A stretch of DNA of 64,000 nt from Hydrogeniiclostridium mannosilyticum (lineage in GTDB: Bacteria; Bacillota; Clostridia; Oscillospirales; Acutalibacteraceae): contig NZ_QLYR01000006.1 of NCBI RefSeq assembly GCF_003268275.1, forward strand, positions 1 through 64,000. Reading direction: 5' to 3'. The first letter of the stretch is position 1; each line of letters starts with the position of its first letter. The notes beneath the pieces were generated by a model that had not been told where the DNA came from, made no database searches, and worked only from the letters and a program-made list of their open reading frames with translations. A program made the position numbers and the translations under genes. Positions 51,975 to 60,699 of this stretch are shown here, piece by piece.

Positions 51975-53792
51975 ATGAAAAAACAAATTGCCGCTTTTGT
52001 AGCGGCGGCACTGCTGTTCGGCAGTACAAGCCTTTGCGCTGCGGTACAAGCCGCCCCCGATCCGGGGAACGAACCGCCGCGGGAAATGTGGGCCGGGCGT
52101 CCACAGTCGATAACCACCACCCTCGGAAACGGCGGCGTAACCGTCGTTGGTTTTGGGGGCGAAGAGTGGTATGTCGTCGGCTATAACGGTGAGGGAATCC
52201 ACAGCGAAGCGGGCAACCAAAACAATCTCACGCTTCTCCACAAGCTGGACGAGGCCCCTGAGGACGGAAACACACGCTATGGATGGGCCCCTTTCCGTGA
52301 TTATGAATTTCTTGAAGGAGACGGGCAGGGCGGCTTCCCGCAATTTCAGGAGCATTGGGGCAAGCGGTGGGTCCTCTATCAATCGGGCGGCAAGGTCATT
52401 CACCCCATGATGCCCGACAAGACGGAAGGCGGAACCACCACCTATAAGGAGGAACCCAACCGGGCGCTGTATTATGAGGTAGATGCAGACGCGGCGGACG
52501 GTGATCAGGGTTTTACCAACCCAAACGACTATTACGGCGGTTCTTTGCAGCAGCGTATGGAGGAAATTGCCAGCACCTGCATGCTGCCGCTGGAGTCTCA
52601 GCGGTTAATTGCCAGAACACTGACCACTGAGGACGGGATCAGCGGCAAGCCCGCGCCGGACCAAAAGCTGTGGACCCTTTCCACCGCGGAGTATAAATCC
52701 ATTGCCAAAACCCCTGCCGAAAATTATTTTGAACTATTCCACTCCCGCACGCCGTCCGGGACCCTCGTCGATATCCTGTTTGGGTACAATGGCATCGTTA
52801 TCCCGAACAGTCTCTATTCCGCCCATCAAAGCCAGGTGGAGGGCTCCGACCGGCTGGTGCCCAACGAGGATTTAACCGGCCCGGTACGCCCCGCGCTCAA
52901 CCTCGATATTGACGGCATCCTGTTTACCTCTCAGTCCACCGGCCTCAAAAGCACCGGACTGGCGGACGACGCCCTTTACGAGGCCGGCCCATTCAGTGAG
53001 AACAGCTCCATTAAATTTACAATGAAGGATGACAGCCAAACCCTGTCCATCCCCCAGGAGGAATTGGACGCCAGAACCGCGCTCGTTGATTCCGTCCTGA
53101 CCTTCGATTACACCGAGGCCACCACAGGCAAAAACCAGTACGTTTCCTGCGTGCTGTTTGACGAGGCCGGGAACCTCATTCGCTATGGAAAGCTGGCAGA
53201 CGCCTCCGTAAATGCCGCCGGCAGCCTGTCGGTTCCGCTGAAGGGGATTCCCGCCGGGAATTATACCCTCGGATTTTTCGCGGAGCAGGCAAACGGGGAC
53301 TACTACACCGACTTCGCCGGGGAGCTCTTGGAAGTGAAGCTGTCCATAAAAGAGCCGGTCATTTCAACGGTCTCCTACAACGGCAACGGCAACACCGGCG
53401 GAGAAGCGCCGCAGGCCCATGATTACAAAACCGGCGACACTGTTGCCGTTGTTGGGCCCGGCACGCTGGTTAAGGACGGTTTCACCTTCACGGGCTGGAA
53501 CACGGCCGTAGATGGAAGCGGAATCTCCTACCAGGAAAACGATTCCTTCATCATGGCGGACGAGCACGTCATTCTCTACGCCCAATGGAAGGAAGACGCC
53601 GGGCCGGAGGAACCGGAGGAGCCCGCGGAATCTCAAACCCCCGCCATCCCGGAGGAACCGGCAGATCCGTCCGAGCCCCCTGCAACCGGAGACAGCGGCA
53701 TGCCGGCTTATGCGCTGCTACTGCTGACAGGCGTGTCCGGTACGGCCGCCCTCCTGATGATGAAGCTCAGGCGGCCAGCTGGAAAGTATTAA
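51975..53792 (+). CDS. Secreted surface protein with an InlB/Flg_new-type repeat and sorting-like signal
   Basis: A 605-residue secreted protein. The signal peptide is MKKQIAAFVAAALLFGSTSL (cleavage near AAVQAA). The N-terminal region (about 35-330) has DUF6273-like Trp/Tyr-rich strands: GGVTVVGFGGEEWYVVGYNG, RPALNLDIDGILF. A beta-sandwich-like region (about 330-460) follows. The repeat at about 462-530 (VSYNGNGNTGGEAPQAHDYK, then GFTFTGWNTAVDGSGISY, ending VILYAQW) is a Listeria-Bacteroides/InlB B-repeat. The Pro/Glu-rich linker ends in PPATGDSG, a hydrophobic helix and LRRPAGKY, a variant wall-sorting signal. It is likely adhesive. A leader with a terminator and an inverted repeat precedes it. 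Confidence 0.85.
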   Translation: MKKQIAAFVAAALLFGSTSLCAAVQAAPDPGNEPPREMWAGRPQSITTTLGNGGVTVVGFGGEEWYVVGYNGEGIHSEAGNQNNLTLLHKLDEAPEDGNTRYGWAPFRDYEFLEGDGQGGFPQFQEHWGKRWVLYQSGGKVIHPMMPDKTEGGTTTYKEEPNRALYYEVDADAADGDQGFTNPNDYYGGSLQQRMEEIASTCMLPLESQRLIARTLTTEDGISGKPAPDQKLWTLSTAEYKSIAKTPAENYFELFHSRTPSGTLVDILFGYNGIVIPNSLYSAHQSQVEGSDRLVPNEDLTGPVRPALNLDIDGILFTSQSTGLKSTGLADDALYEAGPFSENSSIKFTMKDDSQTLSIPQEELDARTALVDSVLTFDYTEATTGKNQYVSCVLFDEAGNLIRYGKLADASVNAAGSLSVPLKGIPAGNYTLGFFAEQANGDYYTDFAGELLEVKLSIKEPVISTVSYNGNGNTGGEAPQAHDYKTGDTVAVVGPGTLVKDGFTFTGWNTAVDGSGISYQENDSFIMADEHVILYAQWKEDAGPEEPEEPAESQTPAIPEEPADPSEPPATGDSGMPAYALLLLTGVSGTAALLMMKLRRPAGKY

Positions 53793-53917
53793 ATGCCGCC
53801 GGAGGATTGCTGAAAAGCTGAAAAATTGTATTTAACGCAATATTCCTCTGTCCGCCGGCAAATCATCTATGCGCCGGCAGGCCACTAACCCGTTTATAAG
53901 TTCTAACCTTCTCAATC

Positions 53918-53949
53918 CCCCAACGGAGGCCTTCTGTCTTCCGTTGGGG
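53918..53949 (+). terminator. Terminator of the surface-protein gene
   Basis: CCCCAACGGA (53918-53927) pairs with TCCGTTGGGG (53940-53949), followed by ATATTTTATAT. Confidence 0.7.
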
Positions 53950-53983
53950 ATATTTTATATCTTTAGGCGGCATAAAAGCGCCC

Positions 53984-54191
53984 AGTCCTGCCAAAGATTA
54001 AAGCCTCGTGCTGGCGGGTAAGAACAAGCGGGAAATAAGGCGTACCACATGGCTTCAAAAAGGCCCGGAGCTGCCGTCGATAACGGGGTTACCGCCGCGT
54101 TCCAGGTTGGTTGGGGTTCTCCGCCCTGGTAATAAGCGGGCCCCGTTTGGAAGCCGCAAAACGCCGGTTACAAAAGGAGGCGGCAGGACGT
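53984..54191 (+). ncRNA. Candidate structured RNA (possible 6S RNA)
   Basis: About 208 bases of gene-free, GC-rich DNA have ends that pair: AGTCCTGCC at 53984-53992 with GGCAGGACGT at 54182-54191. Nested inside are CTGGCG (54011) with CGCCGG (54162), and AAGCGGG (54026) with CCCGTTT (54142). Smaller stems lie in the middle. A long imperfect rod of this length with a looped-out AT-containing middle resembles 6S RNA. No promoter is clear, and there is no consensus match I can claim. The 3' stem shares its bases with the neighbouring hairpin at 54180-54210. Confidence 0.3.
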
Positions 54192-54210
54192 AAGTAATCC
54201 TGCCGCCTCT
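54180..54210 (-). terminator. Hairpin after the DUF1015 gene
   Basis: GGCGGCAGGA and TCCTGCCGCC are the arms. On the minus strand TCCTTTTG follows and on the plus strand TCTTTACC. It suits the DUF1015 gene, or the RNA candidate on the plus strand. Confidence 0.65.
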
Positions 54211-54266
54211 TTACCGCGGACCCCGGTTTCTAGCGAAAGCCTGCCACCGTGCCGTTTTCCCGTAGA

Positions 54267-55556
54267 TTATCTGATTTTGCGTGCCTCGACATAATAACGC
54301 TTATCCTGGGCGTGGCCCATGGAAAAGGTCTTGCGCGGCAGTACGCCGTCCGCCATCACGGTTTTAAAAAGCTGATCCTTCCCCATGGCGGGCAGCTTAA
54401 AGCCGATGTTGCCCGGTCTGGCCCCCAGCTCGTCCGCCACGCTGTCGCCGTGGATATAGTCCACCTCGCCGCCATGCCGCTCAACATATGCATCCAGGAA
54501 GGCCTGCAGCGTGCCGACGGCGAGCTGCAGCTTCGGCTCCGGCACCGTAACCCACCCCTGCCGCCCGGCGCAGGTATAGGCAATGGCATGCCCTGCTCCC
54601 CGGCCCTCGTAAGCGCCCGGGTAGAAGTCCAGCAGGCCTGCCAGCAGCTGCTCCGGGTCCACGCCGAACACCACCCGGTGGATGGGCTCAAACCGCAGGG
54701 CCTCGTCATGGTTGTTGACCACCTCGACCAACGCATAGCGCGCGGGCAGGCTGGTCCAGCGCTCGCGGGGCGTTACCCTTTTCAGGTTTTCATAGCACTG
54801 CTTTGCCGTCGCCAGCGAATGGTTGCCGTCCCCTACCGCGAACAGCAGCGGGGCAGCGCCGCGCAGGCCGTATTTTTTCTCCATGGCCTCCTCGCTGCAC
54901 AGTGCGGAGAGCGCGCCGGCAACGGCATCCGCCTGGGCACCGCTGAGAAGCCAGCCCGCCAGATGGCCGCCGCCCTGCTGCAAATCGAAGTCATAGAGCT
55001 TCTCCATCGGCTCCGCGGCCTGTTTCCCGGCAGCCAGCGGCTCGATGACCGTCCTCTCCGGGTCGTCGATCAGCAGCATGACATGCGGCAGCTCGATGGG
55101 CGCGTTTTCCCGTACGCGTACACGCGGCGGGATGCGGGAGAGCACAGTCCCCTCCGTAGCGCGGATCAGCGCGCCGGAGCCGGGCGTAAAATCGTACTGC
55201 TCCAGGTCCACCATCCCAATCAGCCCCCGCCGGACCCGCCCGTCGGACTGGGTGCGCTCCACATAGACGAGCGCCTCGGGCAGGGTACGGAACACACCGT
55301 CCGCCAGGTATTGCTCCATGGTGGCGTTGATGGCGGCAATCTGCCCCGCCACATCCGGGTCGTTGAGCCGGGCCTCCGGCAGAATCAGCCGCAGCGTGGA
55401 GGGGGCCCCGCCCACCGTTTCCTCCACCTTCCGCCAGTACTCGGGCTGAGAGGTAAATTGGTCGCAGGCCACCACGGCCCACTTGGTCATGCCGGCGCTG
55501 CGCGGTAGCAGAATATCGGCGGGGTAAAAGCCCAGCCGTTCAAATTTTTCGTTCAT
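54267..55556 (-). CDS. DUF1015 family protein
   Basis: A 429-residue soluble protein matching the DUF1015 family (function unestablished; often near serine or phosphonate genes). Typical pieces are FYPADILLPRSAGMTKWAVV near the N-terminus, YVERTQSDGRVRRGLIGMVD, and LLFAVGDGNHSLATAKQCYE, where GDGNHS is the family hallmark. The start at ATG 55556 follows AAGGGAAG; an upstream ATG at 55583 is less well supported. There is no operon partner. Confidence 0.9.
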   Translation of the reverse strand: MNEKFERLGFYPADILLPRSAGMTKWAVVACDQFTSQPEYWRKVEETVGGAPSTLRLILPEARLNDPDVAGQIAAINATMEQYLADGVFRTLPEALVYVERTQSDGRVRRGLIGMVDLEQYDFTPGSGALIRATEGTVLSRIPPRVRVRENAPIELPHVMLLIDDPERTVIEPLAAGKQAAEPMEKLYDFDLQQGGGHLAGWLLSGAQADAVAGALSALCSEEAMEKKYGLRGAAPLLFAVGDGNHSLATAKQCYENLKRVTPRERWTSLPARYALVEVVNNHDEALRFEPIHRVVFGVDPEQLLAGLLDFYPGAYEGRGAGHAIAYTCAGRQGWVTVPEPKLQLAVGTLQAFLDAYVERHGGEVDYIHGDSVADELGARPGNIGFKLPAMGKDQLFKTVMADGVLPRKTFSMGHAQDKRYYVEARKIR

Positions 55557-55644
55557 GCGTTTCTTCCCTTTCTCCATATGCAATGGGCCGCGATTATCCC
55601 TAGGTTCAATTTATGCGCCGCTTCCCCGCCCTATGCGCGGAACC

Positions 55645-55690
55645 CGCGCGGCGGCGCTTAGCGGTGCTTAGCGGCGCTAAGAAGCGTTAA
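55645..55690. repeat. Imperfect tandem copies of a 10-bp unit
   Basis: GCGGCGCTTA, GCGGTGCTTA, GCGGCGCTAA and GAAGCGTTAA follow each other and end inside the stop region of the apgM gene. A small local duplication, with no known role. Confidence 0.6.
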
Positions 55691-56928
55691 AGCGTGTTTT
55701 GCTCAAAGAGATAGCCCAGCAGCTCACAGCCCGCGGCAACCTCCACTCCGGCCTCACCGGCAGGCTCGTCGTAGACGCCGCCAAGGCCCGTGTCCCTGCG
55801 GCTGTCAAACAGCAGGAAGGGCACCGGGTCACCGTCGTGCCCACGGGTAGCGGTCAGGGTCTTATGGTCGGAGAGCAGCAGGATGCGGTAGTCCGTCCCC
55901 TCCTCGTCCAGCCGGGCAAGCAGCGGTTTTAATATCCGGGAGTCCAGCCACTCAATGGCCTGGATTTTTCCGGGCAGATCGCCGTTGTGGGTGCATTCGT
56001 CGGGAGCCTCCAGATGCAGGCAGCAAAAATCCGCATCGGTATGGAGCAGGTCAAGCGCTGCCTGAAGCTTACCCTCAAAATTGGTGTCGAGCTCGCCGGT
56101 GGCGCCCTCCACCTCGATCATCCTCAGGCCCCGCAGCACCCCAATCCCATGGCACAGCGGCACGGCGGAAATCACCCCGCCGGTGTGGCCGTACTGCTTT
56201 TCAAAGCCGGGCAGCTCCACTGCCGTGCCCTCGGCCCAGAGCCAGATGCCGTTGGCGGGCAGCTTCCCGTTTTTGCGCCGCTCCTCATTAAACGGGTGGC
56301 GGTTCAATACCCGATGTGCGATGCGCATCAGCTCGTCCAGCACGGCGGCGTTGCCGCAGCCGCTGGGCAGCCATGGACCCAGCGCCTCGCCAAGATGGTC
56401 GTGGGGTGGAGTGAGCCGGATTCCCCGGATGTCCGCGCCGGACTGTACGGCGAGCTGACGGAAGGCCGGAAAACGGTGGATCACCATACGGGCGCGCTCC
56501 AGGGCAGCGCGGAAGCACGGGTCGCTCTCCAAAATCTCCACCGCCTGCAGCGCGGCTTCCCCTTCGATGCTGCCCGCGCTGTGGGAGAGGATTTTCTTTT
56601 CCTCATAGGGCATGCCGCCGTCCTCCAGCGCAACCAGGTTACAGCGATAGGCCACGTCGCCCGGCGCCAGCTTCAGGCCGGATGCCGCTGCCTCCATGGG
56701 CGAACGCCCGGTAAAATAACGCAGCGGGTCACAGCCGAAAATAGAGAGGATCGCCGTCTCGCTGCCGGCGGGCAGCGGCTTTGGGCAGTTGACCACATGG
56801 CCCACAGTGCCGCGGGCCGCCAGTGCGTCGATGGTGGGGATAGCTGCCGCCTGAAGCGGCGTCCGCCCATTCAGCTCCGGCACGGGATTGTCCGCCATGC
56901 CGTCGCCGATGACAAGGATATATTTCAT
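55687..56928 (-). CDS. apgM: Cofactor-independent phosphoglycerate mutase, ApgM (archaeal) type
   Basis: This 413-residue enzyme of the alkaline-phosphatase superfamily interconverts 3- and 2-phosphoglycerate without bisphosphoglycerate. Motifs include the metal-binding start YILVIGDGMADNPVPELNGR, the GYR-like GSETAILSIFGCDP segment with the catalytic Ser region, CLHLEAPDECTHNGDLPGK and LSDHKTLTATRGHDGDPVPF. Many Clostridia carry ApgM-type enzymes. The start at ATG 56928 follows AGGAGG by six bases. It is a single gene. Confidence 0.93.
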   Translation of the reverse strand: MKYILVIGDGMADNPVPELNGRTPLQAAAIPTIDALAARGTVGHVVNCPKPLPAGSETAILSIFGCDPLRYFTGRSPMEAAASGLKLAPGDVAYRCNLVALEDGGMPYEEKKILSHSAGSIEGEAALQAVEILESDPCFRAALERARMVIHRFPAFRQLAVQSGADIRGIRLTPPHDHLGEALGPWLPSGCGNAAVLDELMRIAHRVLNRHPFNEERRKNGKLPANGIWLWAEGTAVELPGFEKQYGHTGGVISAVPLCHGIGVLRGLRMIEVEGATGELDTNFEGKLQAALDLLHTDADFCCLHLEAPDECTHNGDLPGKIQAIEWLDSRILKPLLARLDEEGTDYRILLLSDHKTLTATRGHDGDPVPFLLFDSRRDTGLGGVYDEPAGEAGVEVAAGCELLGYLFEQNTL

Positions 56929-57391
56929 GGGGTTCCTCCTGTTCATAAGATCGCCTTTTCCAGCTTTAAGGCTGTAACGGCTAAAAGCCCCGGGGGATCG
57001 CCCCGAAAGGGTCCCTTTTCATGGCATATGAAAACCTATACCATTATACCCCACAATCGGGCTCGCTTCAATTATATTTGCGAAATTTATCCGTTTGAAG
57101 GGCCCCGGTTCACGGGAGCTCCCGCCGCGGAGCACCCAATGAGCAGGGTGCGGCATAAGGGCGCCTCGACACAGGCGCGCCCCGCGCACGAACAGCTGCC
57201 ACTAAAAACGGGACGCGGCCCGTTGAAAACCTGTTGAAAGTGTTGAAAGGTTGCCGAGCGCACAAAAATCACCGGCATCCGCGCGGCGGATTTTTATGCG
57301 CGCATACCGGCTGAGCGGAAAAGATTGAAGCCGCCTGGCTTCCGTGCTATAATGGGGCTGTAAAGAGACGGATAACGGGGAGGGAACCGCG
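56929..57391. promoter_or_regulatory. Intergenic region with a repeat, a terminator and the AraC promoter
   Basis: Within 463 bases lie three copies of GTTGAAA (57222, 57233 and 57242), a small terminator-like stem ATCCGC-GCG-GCGGAT plus TTTTT (57277-57296), and the promoter TTGAAG (57325-57330) to TATAAT (57348-57353) with 17 bases between them. The promoter gives a leader of about 30 bases for the AraC gene. The first 200 bases hold no gene. Confidence 0.7.
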
Positions 57392-58375
57392 ATGAACCAG
57401 GACCTAATGCACACACTCGAGCAGATCACCGGCGAGGAGCAGGAGATTCTGGACGGGCGTACCCAAGTGCGCAAGACCCTCTACACCGCCGGCAGCGATT
57501 TTACCATAGACAGCCGCAAGATGCTGGAAAAGGGCCGCCTGATTGACGTGCGCACCCACACCCGGTTTATTGATTTTCCCCGGCACAAGCATAATTATAT
57601 AGAAATTATGTATATGTGCCGGGGCCGTACAACACATATCATCAACAATGGCGACCGGGTTACGCTGGAGACCGGCGATCTGCTGTTTATGAACCAGCAC
57701 TGCAGCCATGAGGTTCTCCCCGCGGGCAAGGACGACATCGGCATCAATTTCATCATTCTGCCGGAATTTTTTGACGTGGCGTTCGATATGATGGAGGAAG
57801 AAAACGTGCTGAGTAATTTTATCATCAGCACGCTGATGCGGGACTCCAGCCAGTCGCAATACCTGCACTTTCATGTGTCGGATGTGCTGCCGGTGCAGAA
57901 CCTGGTGGAAAATATGGTTTGGTCGCTGGAAAACCGCCAGCTCAACGGGCAGAAAATTGCCCAAACCACGATGGGCCTGCTGTTTTTGCAGCTGCTGAAT
58001 TACACGGACCGCATTGAGCAGGGCAAGGCCGACCGCTACGCCAGCCGGCTGGCAATGGCGGCGCTGCGTTATATTGAAGAAAACTACAAGGAGGCCAGCC
58101 TCACCGAGCTGGCCCGCCGGGAAAACCAGTCCGTCTATGAGCTGAGCCGCCTGATTAAGGCGCAAACAGGGTTTACTTTTAAGGAGCTGCTACAGCTGAA
58201 GCGCTTTAATAAGGCGGCCTCTCTGCTTGCGGAGACCCGCCTGCCGGTGACGGACATTATCGAGGCGGTGGGCTACGACAACACCAGCTATTTTTACCGC
58301 CGTTTTTCACAAAAATATGGCATGAGCCCCAAGAAATACCGGGCGGCGCACAGCGGGGCCAGCCCGTCGCCATAG
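57392..58375 (+). CDS. AraC-family regulator with N-terminal cupin sensor
   Basis: This 327-residue activator precedes rhaA. The N-terminal cupin domain (about 50-160) has the metal-type motif IDFPRHKHNYIEIMYM and the repeat LLFMNQHCSHEVLP. The C-terminal AraC domain (about 220-320) has two HTHs: LTELARRENQSVYELSRLIK and LLAETRLPVTDIIEAVGYDN, then TSYFYRRFSQKYGMSPKKYR. It resembles RhaR/YesN regulators and probably senses rhamnose. GGGGAGGG precedes the ATG. Confidence 0.9.
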   Translation: MNQDLMHTLEQITGEEQEILDGRTQVRKTLYTAGSDFTIDSRKMLEKGRLIDVRTHTRFIDFPRHKHNYIEIMYMCRGRTTHIINNGDRVTLETGDLLFMNQHCSHEVLPAGKDDIGINFIILPEFFDVAFDMMEEENVLSNFIISTLMRDSSQSQYLHFHVSDVLPVQNLVENMVWSLENRQLNGQKIAQTTMGLLFLQLLNYTDRIEQGKADRYASRLAMAALRYIEENYKEASLTELARRENQSVYELSRLIKAQTGFTFKELLQLKRFNKAASLLAETRLPVTDIIEAVGYDNTSYFYRRFSQKYGMSPKKYRAAHSGASPSP

Positions 58376-58676
58376 GGGCCCGGCGGAAGTTTTTTCTACC
58401 GCCGGGCCGGCCGGCAGCACTGCAAATAAGGACGTAATTTTTTTCAAACAGCGTTCTTCTTTTCCGGGGCGGCTCCTTTTATACTTAGACTGAAGCCTGT
58501 TGCGCCTTGGTGCCCGCCGGGCGGCAGGCAGAAGCAGAAAACGGCCCGGGCACATTGCCTGGGCGTGTGTCTCCGCTTCGTATACAGGGCAGGGCGCGCC
58601 TGCGCCCCGTCCCTGCTCTATAACAGTAAAAATCGCGGTTCCCCCGCGGAATATCATGAAAAGGAGATTATCGAAT
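58376..58676 (+). promoter_or_regulatory. Leader and promoter region of rhaA
   Basis: A GC-rich stem (GGCCCGGCGG with CCGCCGGGCC, 58377-58408) may end the AraC transcript. TATACT (58480-58485) is a -10 candidate with a weak -35 region (TTCTTT), as expected when an AraC activator is needed. The remaining 190 bases are a leader with one more GC hairpin and no gene. Confidence 0.45.
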
Positions 58677-59918
58677 ATGACAAGGTATGAATCTGCAAAA
58701 GAAACCTATGCCGCTATTGGCGTGGACACTGAAGCCGCGCTGAAAAAGCTGCAGAATGTCAGCGTTTCCATGCACTGCTGGCAGGGCGACGACGTAAGGG
58801 GCTTTGAGGATGTTGAGCTCAGCGGCGGCATCCAGGCAACCGGTAACTATCCGGGCCGCGCCAGAACCCCTGAGGAGCTGATGGCCGACATCGACAAGGC
58901 GCTAAGCCTGATCCCCGGCAAGCACCGCATTAACCTGCATGCCTGCTACGCCATCACCGACGGCGAGAGCGTGCCGAAAAACAAGCTGGAGCCCAAGCAC
59001 TTTGCCAAGTGGGTCGAGTTTGCCAAAGAGCGCGGCCTGGGCCTGGACTTTAACCCCACGCTGTTCTCCGACCCGATGGTGGTTGATAACCTGACGCTCT
59101 CCAGCCCGAAGGAGGAGGTTCGCCAGTTCTGGGTAGAGCATTGCAAGGCCTGCCGTAAAATTGCCGAGTACTTCGCCAAGGAGCTGGGCACCCCCTGCCT
59201 GGTCAACATCTGGATTCCCGACGGCTTCAAGGACATCCCGGCTGACCGCAAGGGCCCCCGTGAGCTGCTGAAGAAATCCCTGGATGAAATTTATTCCGTT
59301 CATTACGACAAAAAATATGTGCTGGATGCGGTTGAGTCCAAAGTGTTTGGCATCGGCGTAGAATCCTGCACCGTCGGTTCTCACGAGTTCTACATGAACT
59401 ACGCGGCAAGAAACGACCTCATGTGCCTGCTTGACAGCGGCCACTTCCATCCGACGGAGATGATCTCCGACAAGATCCCCACCATGCTGGTGTTCTTTGA
59501 CAAGGTTGCGCTGCACGTCAGCCGCCCGGTTCGCTGGGACAGCGACCACGTAGTCATTTTTGACGACGAGCTCAGAGAAATTTCCAAGGAAATTGTTCGC
59601 TGCGACGCGCTGGACCGCGTTGTCATCGGCCTGGACTTCTTCGATGCCAGCATCAACCGCATCTCCGCTTGGGTTGTCGGCATGCGCAGCATGATGAAGG
59701 GCCTGCTCTACGCCCTGCTGATGCCGTCCGCCGACATGAAGAAGATGCAGGACGAGGCCAACTTCACCGAGCTGATGGTCGTCAGCGAGGGCATGAAGAC
59801 CTATCCGTTCGGCGACGTGTGGGATGAGTTCTGCGCACGCAACAATGTCCCGCAGAAGCAGGAATGGTTTAAGGACGTCAAGGACTATGAGAAAAACGTC
59901 CTCTCCGCCAGAGACTAA
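58677..59918 (+). CDS. rhaA: L-rhamnose isomerase
   Basis: RhaA converts L-rhamnose to L-rhamnulose in the cytoplasm, the first step of rhamnose breakdown. The 413-residue protein is full length and nearly collinear with Bacillus-type RhaA. Metal-binding residues occur in [31 protein letters not shown] and VVIFDDEL. The DNA uses strongly preferred codons, suggesting high expression. ATG 58677 has AAGGAG ten bases upstream; a longer frame lacks a site. rhaB and rhaD do not follow. Confidence 0.95.
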   Translation: MTRYESAKETYAAIGVDTEAALKKLQNVSVSMHCWQGDDVRGFEDVELSGGIQATGNYPGRARTPEELMADIDKALSLIPGKHRINLHACYAITDGESVPKNKLEPKHFAKWVEFAKERGLGLDFNPTLFSDPMVVDNLTLSSPKEEVRQFWVEHCKACRKIAEYFAKELGTPCLVNIWIPDGFKDIPADRKGPRELLKKSLDEIYSVHYDKKYVLDAVESKVFGIGVESCTVGSHEFYMNYAARNDLMCLLDSGHFHPTEMISDKIPTMLVFFDKVALHVSRPVRWDSDHVVIFDDELREISKEIVRCDALDRVVIGLDFFDASINRISAWVVGMRSMMKGLLYALLMPSADMKKMQDEANFTELMVVSEGMKTYPFGDVWDEFCARNNVPQKQEWFKDVKDYEKNVLSARD

Positions 59919-60261
59919 TTTTGACTTTATCCGGGCAGAACGCCACATCCGTTGATGTAGGGAAGCCGGGGAGGAACCCTTCCGGATGGGTTCCTCTTAA
60001 GGGGAATTGCTTCTTAAGGGCAGAGCCTCGCGCCGTTCTGTTTTTGAAAACATAGGCGCTCCGTTGCGGCCGGAGCGTATCGGAAGCTTATTCCGTCGAA
60101 GGGGCCCGGGCGGTTCTGGTTTCAGAACTGCCCGGGCCCCTTTGCGCTTGCCTGCGCCCAGACAGGGTACGGGCGGCAGGACGGCGGCGGTGAAGCGGCA
60201 ACGCGATGTAGGTGAAGGATGAAATAAACGCGCTGCCCACCCAAGCAGGCCCGCGCAGTTT
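59919..60261. terminator. Intergenic region with two terminators
   Basis: GAGGAACCC and GGGTTCCTC (about 59974-59998) form a stem with a TTAAGG tail, the terminator of rhaA. An 18-bp stem (60101-60118 with 60123-60140) sits further on. I see no gene; 60007-60222 is an unsupported open frame. Confidence 0.55.
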
Positions 60262-60588
60262 TTAATCCGGATTGCCTACTTCGCCCACCAGACGTACAGA
60301 CAGCGGACGGTTGGTTAAAAATTCAGCGTTTTCATCCATCGTGCTTCTCGGGTGCTGGTAGATGTCCTTACCGGCTTCAATGGGCTCATCTATCATGTAT
60401 AAATACCCCTTTTCCTTCCCATTGTGAAAAATACTGCCGTCGTCGTCATAGCCCAGCAGCGTCGGTTTATGCGAAAAGGCCTCTGCCAGCGCCTTCCACT
60501 GCGTAATGGTGCTGCCTGCCCGCAGCTCTGTAAACAGGGCGTTGGAGCCATGGTACCAAATACCGCCGGCCTGAATGTCAATCTTCAT
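60262..60588 (-). CDS. Small protein with ADP-ribosyltransferase-fold-like pattern
   Basis: A 108-residue soluble protein (MKIDIQAGGIWYHGSNALFT). The 'WYHGS' start, the helix LTELRAGSTITQWKALAEAF (read in part), the strand KGYLYMIDEPIEAGKDIYQH and the ending EFLTNRPLSVRLVGEV together resemble the fold and order of Arr-like/ART-type ADP-ribosyltransferases (His near the start, a central Tyr strand, and a late Glu). This is suggestive only. If real, it may be a toxin or a modifier. GGAGG lies seven bases before the ATG. Confidence 0.55.
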   Translation of the reverse strand: MKIDIQAGGIWYHGSNALFTELRAGSTITQWKALAEAFSHKPTLLGYDDDGSIFHNGKEKGYLYMIDEPIEAGKDIYQHPRSTMDENAEFLTNRPLSVRLVGEVGNPD

Positions 60589-60699
60589 TCGTTTTCCTCC
60601 TGCTGTAAACAAAGTGGTAAGCCGCCGTAGACGGCAAAAGCGAGGATTTTAAGTAAGGGGCGGCCCACCGGGACATCAATTCTAATAATGAACGTGCGC

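Noticed and set aside
41398-52000. Integrated element bounded by a repeat of the tRNA-Ser 3' end
   Set aside because: Composition shifts after the tRNA, but I found no second copy of the 3' end of the tRNA and no integrase gene.
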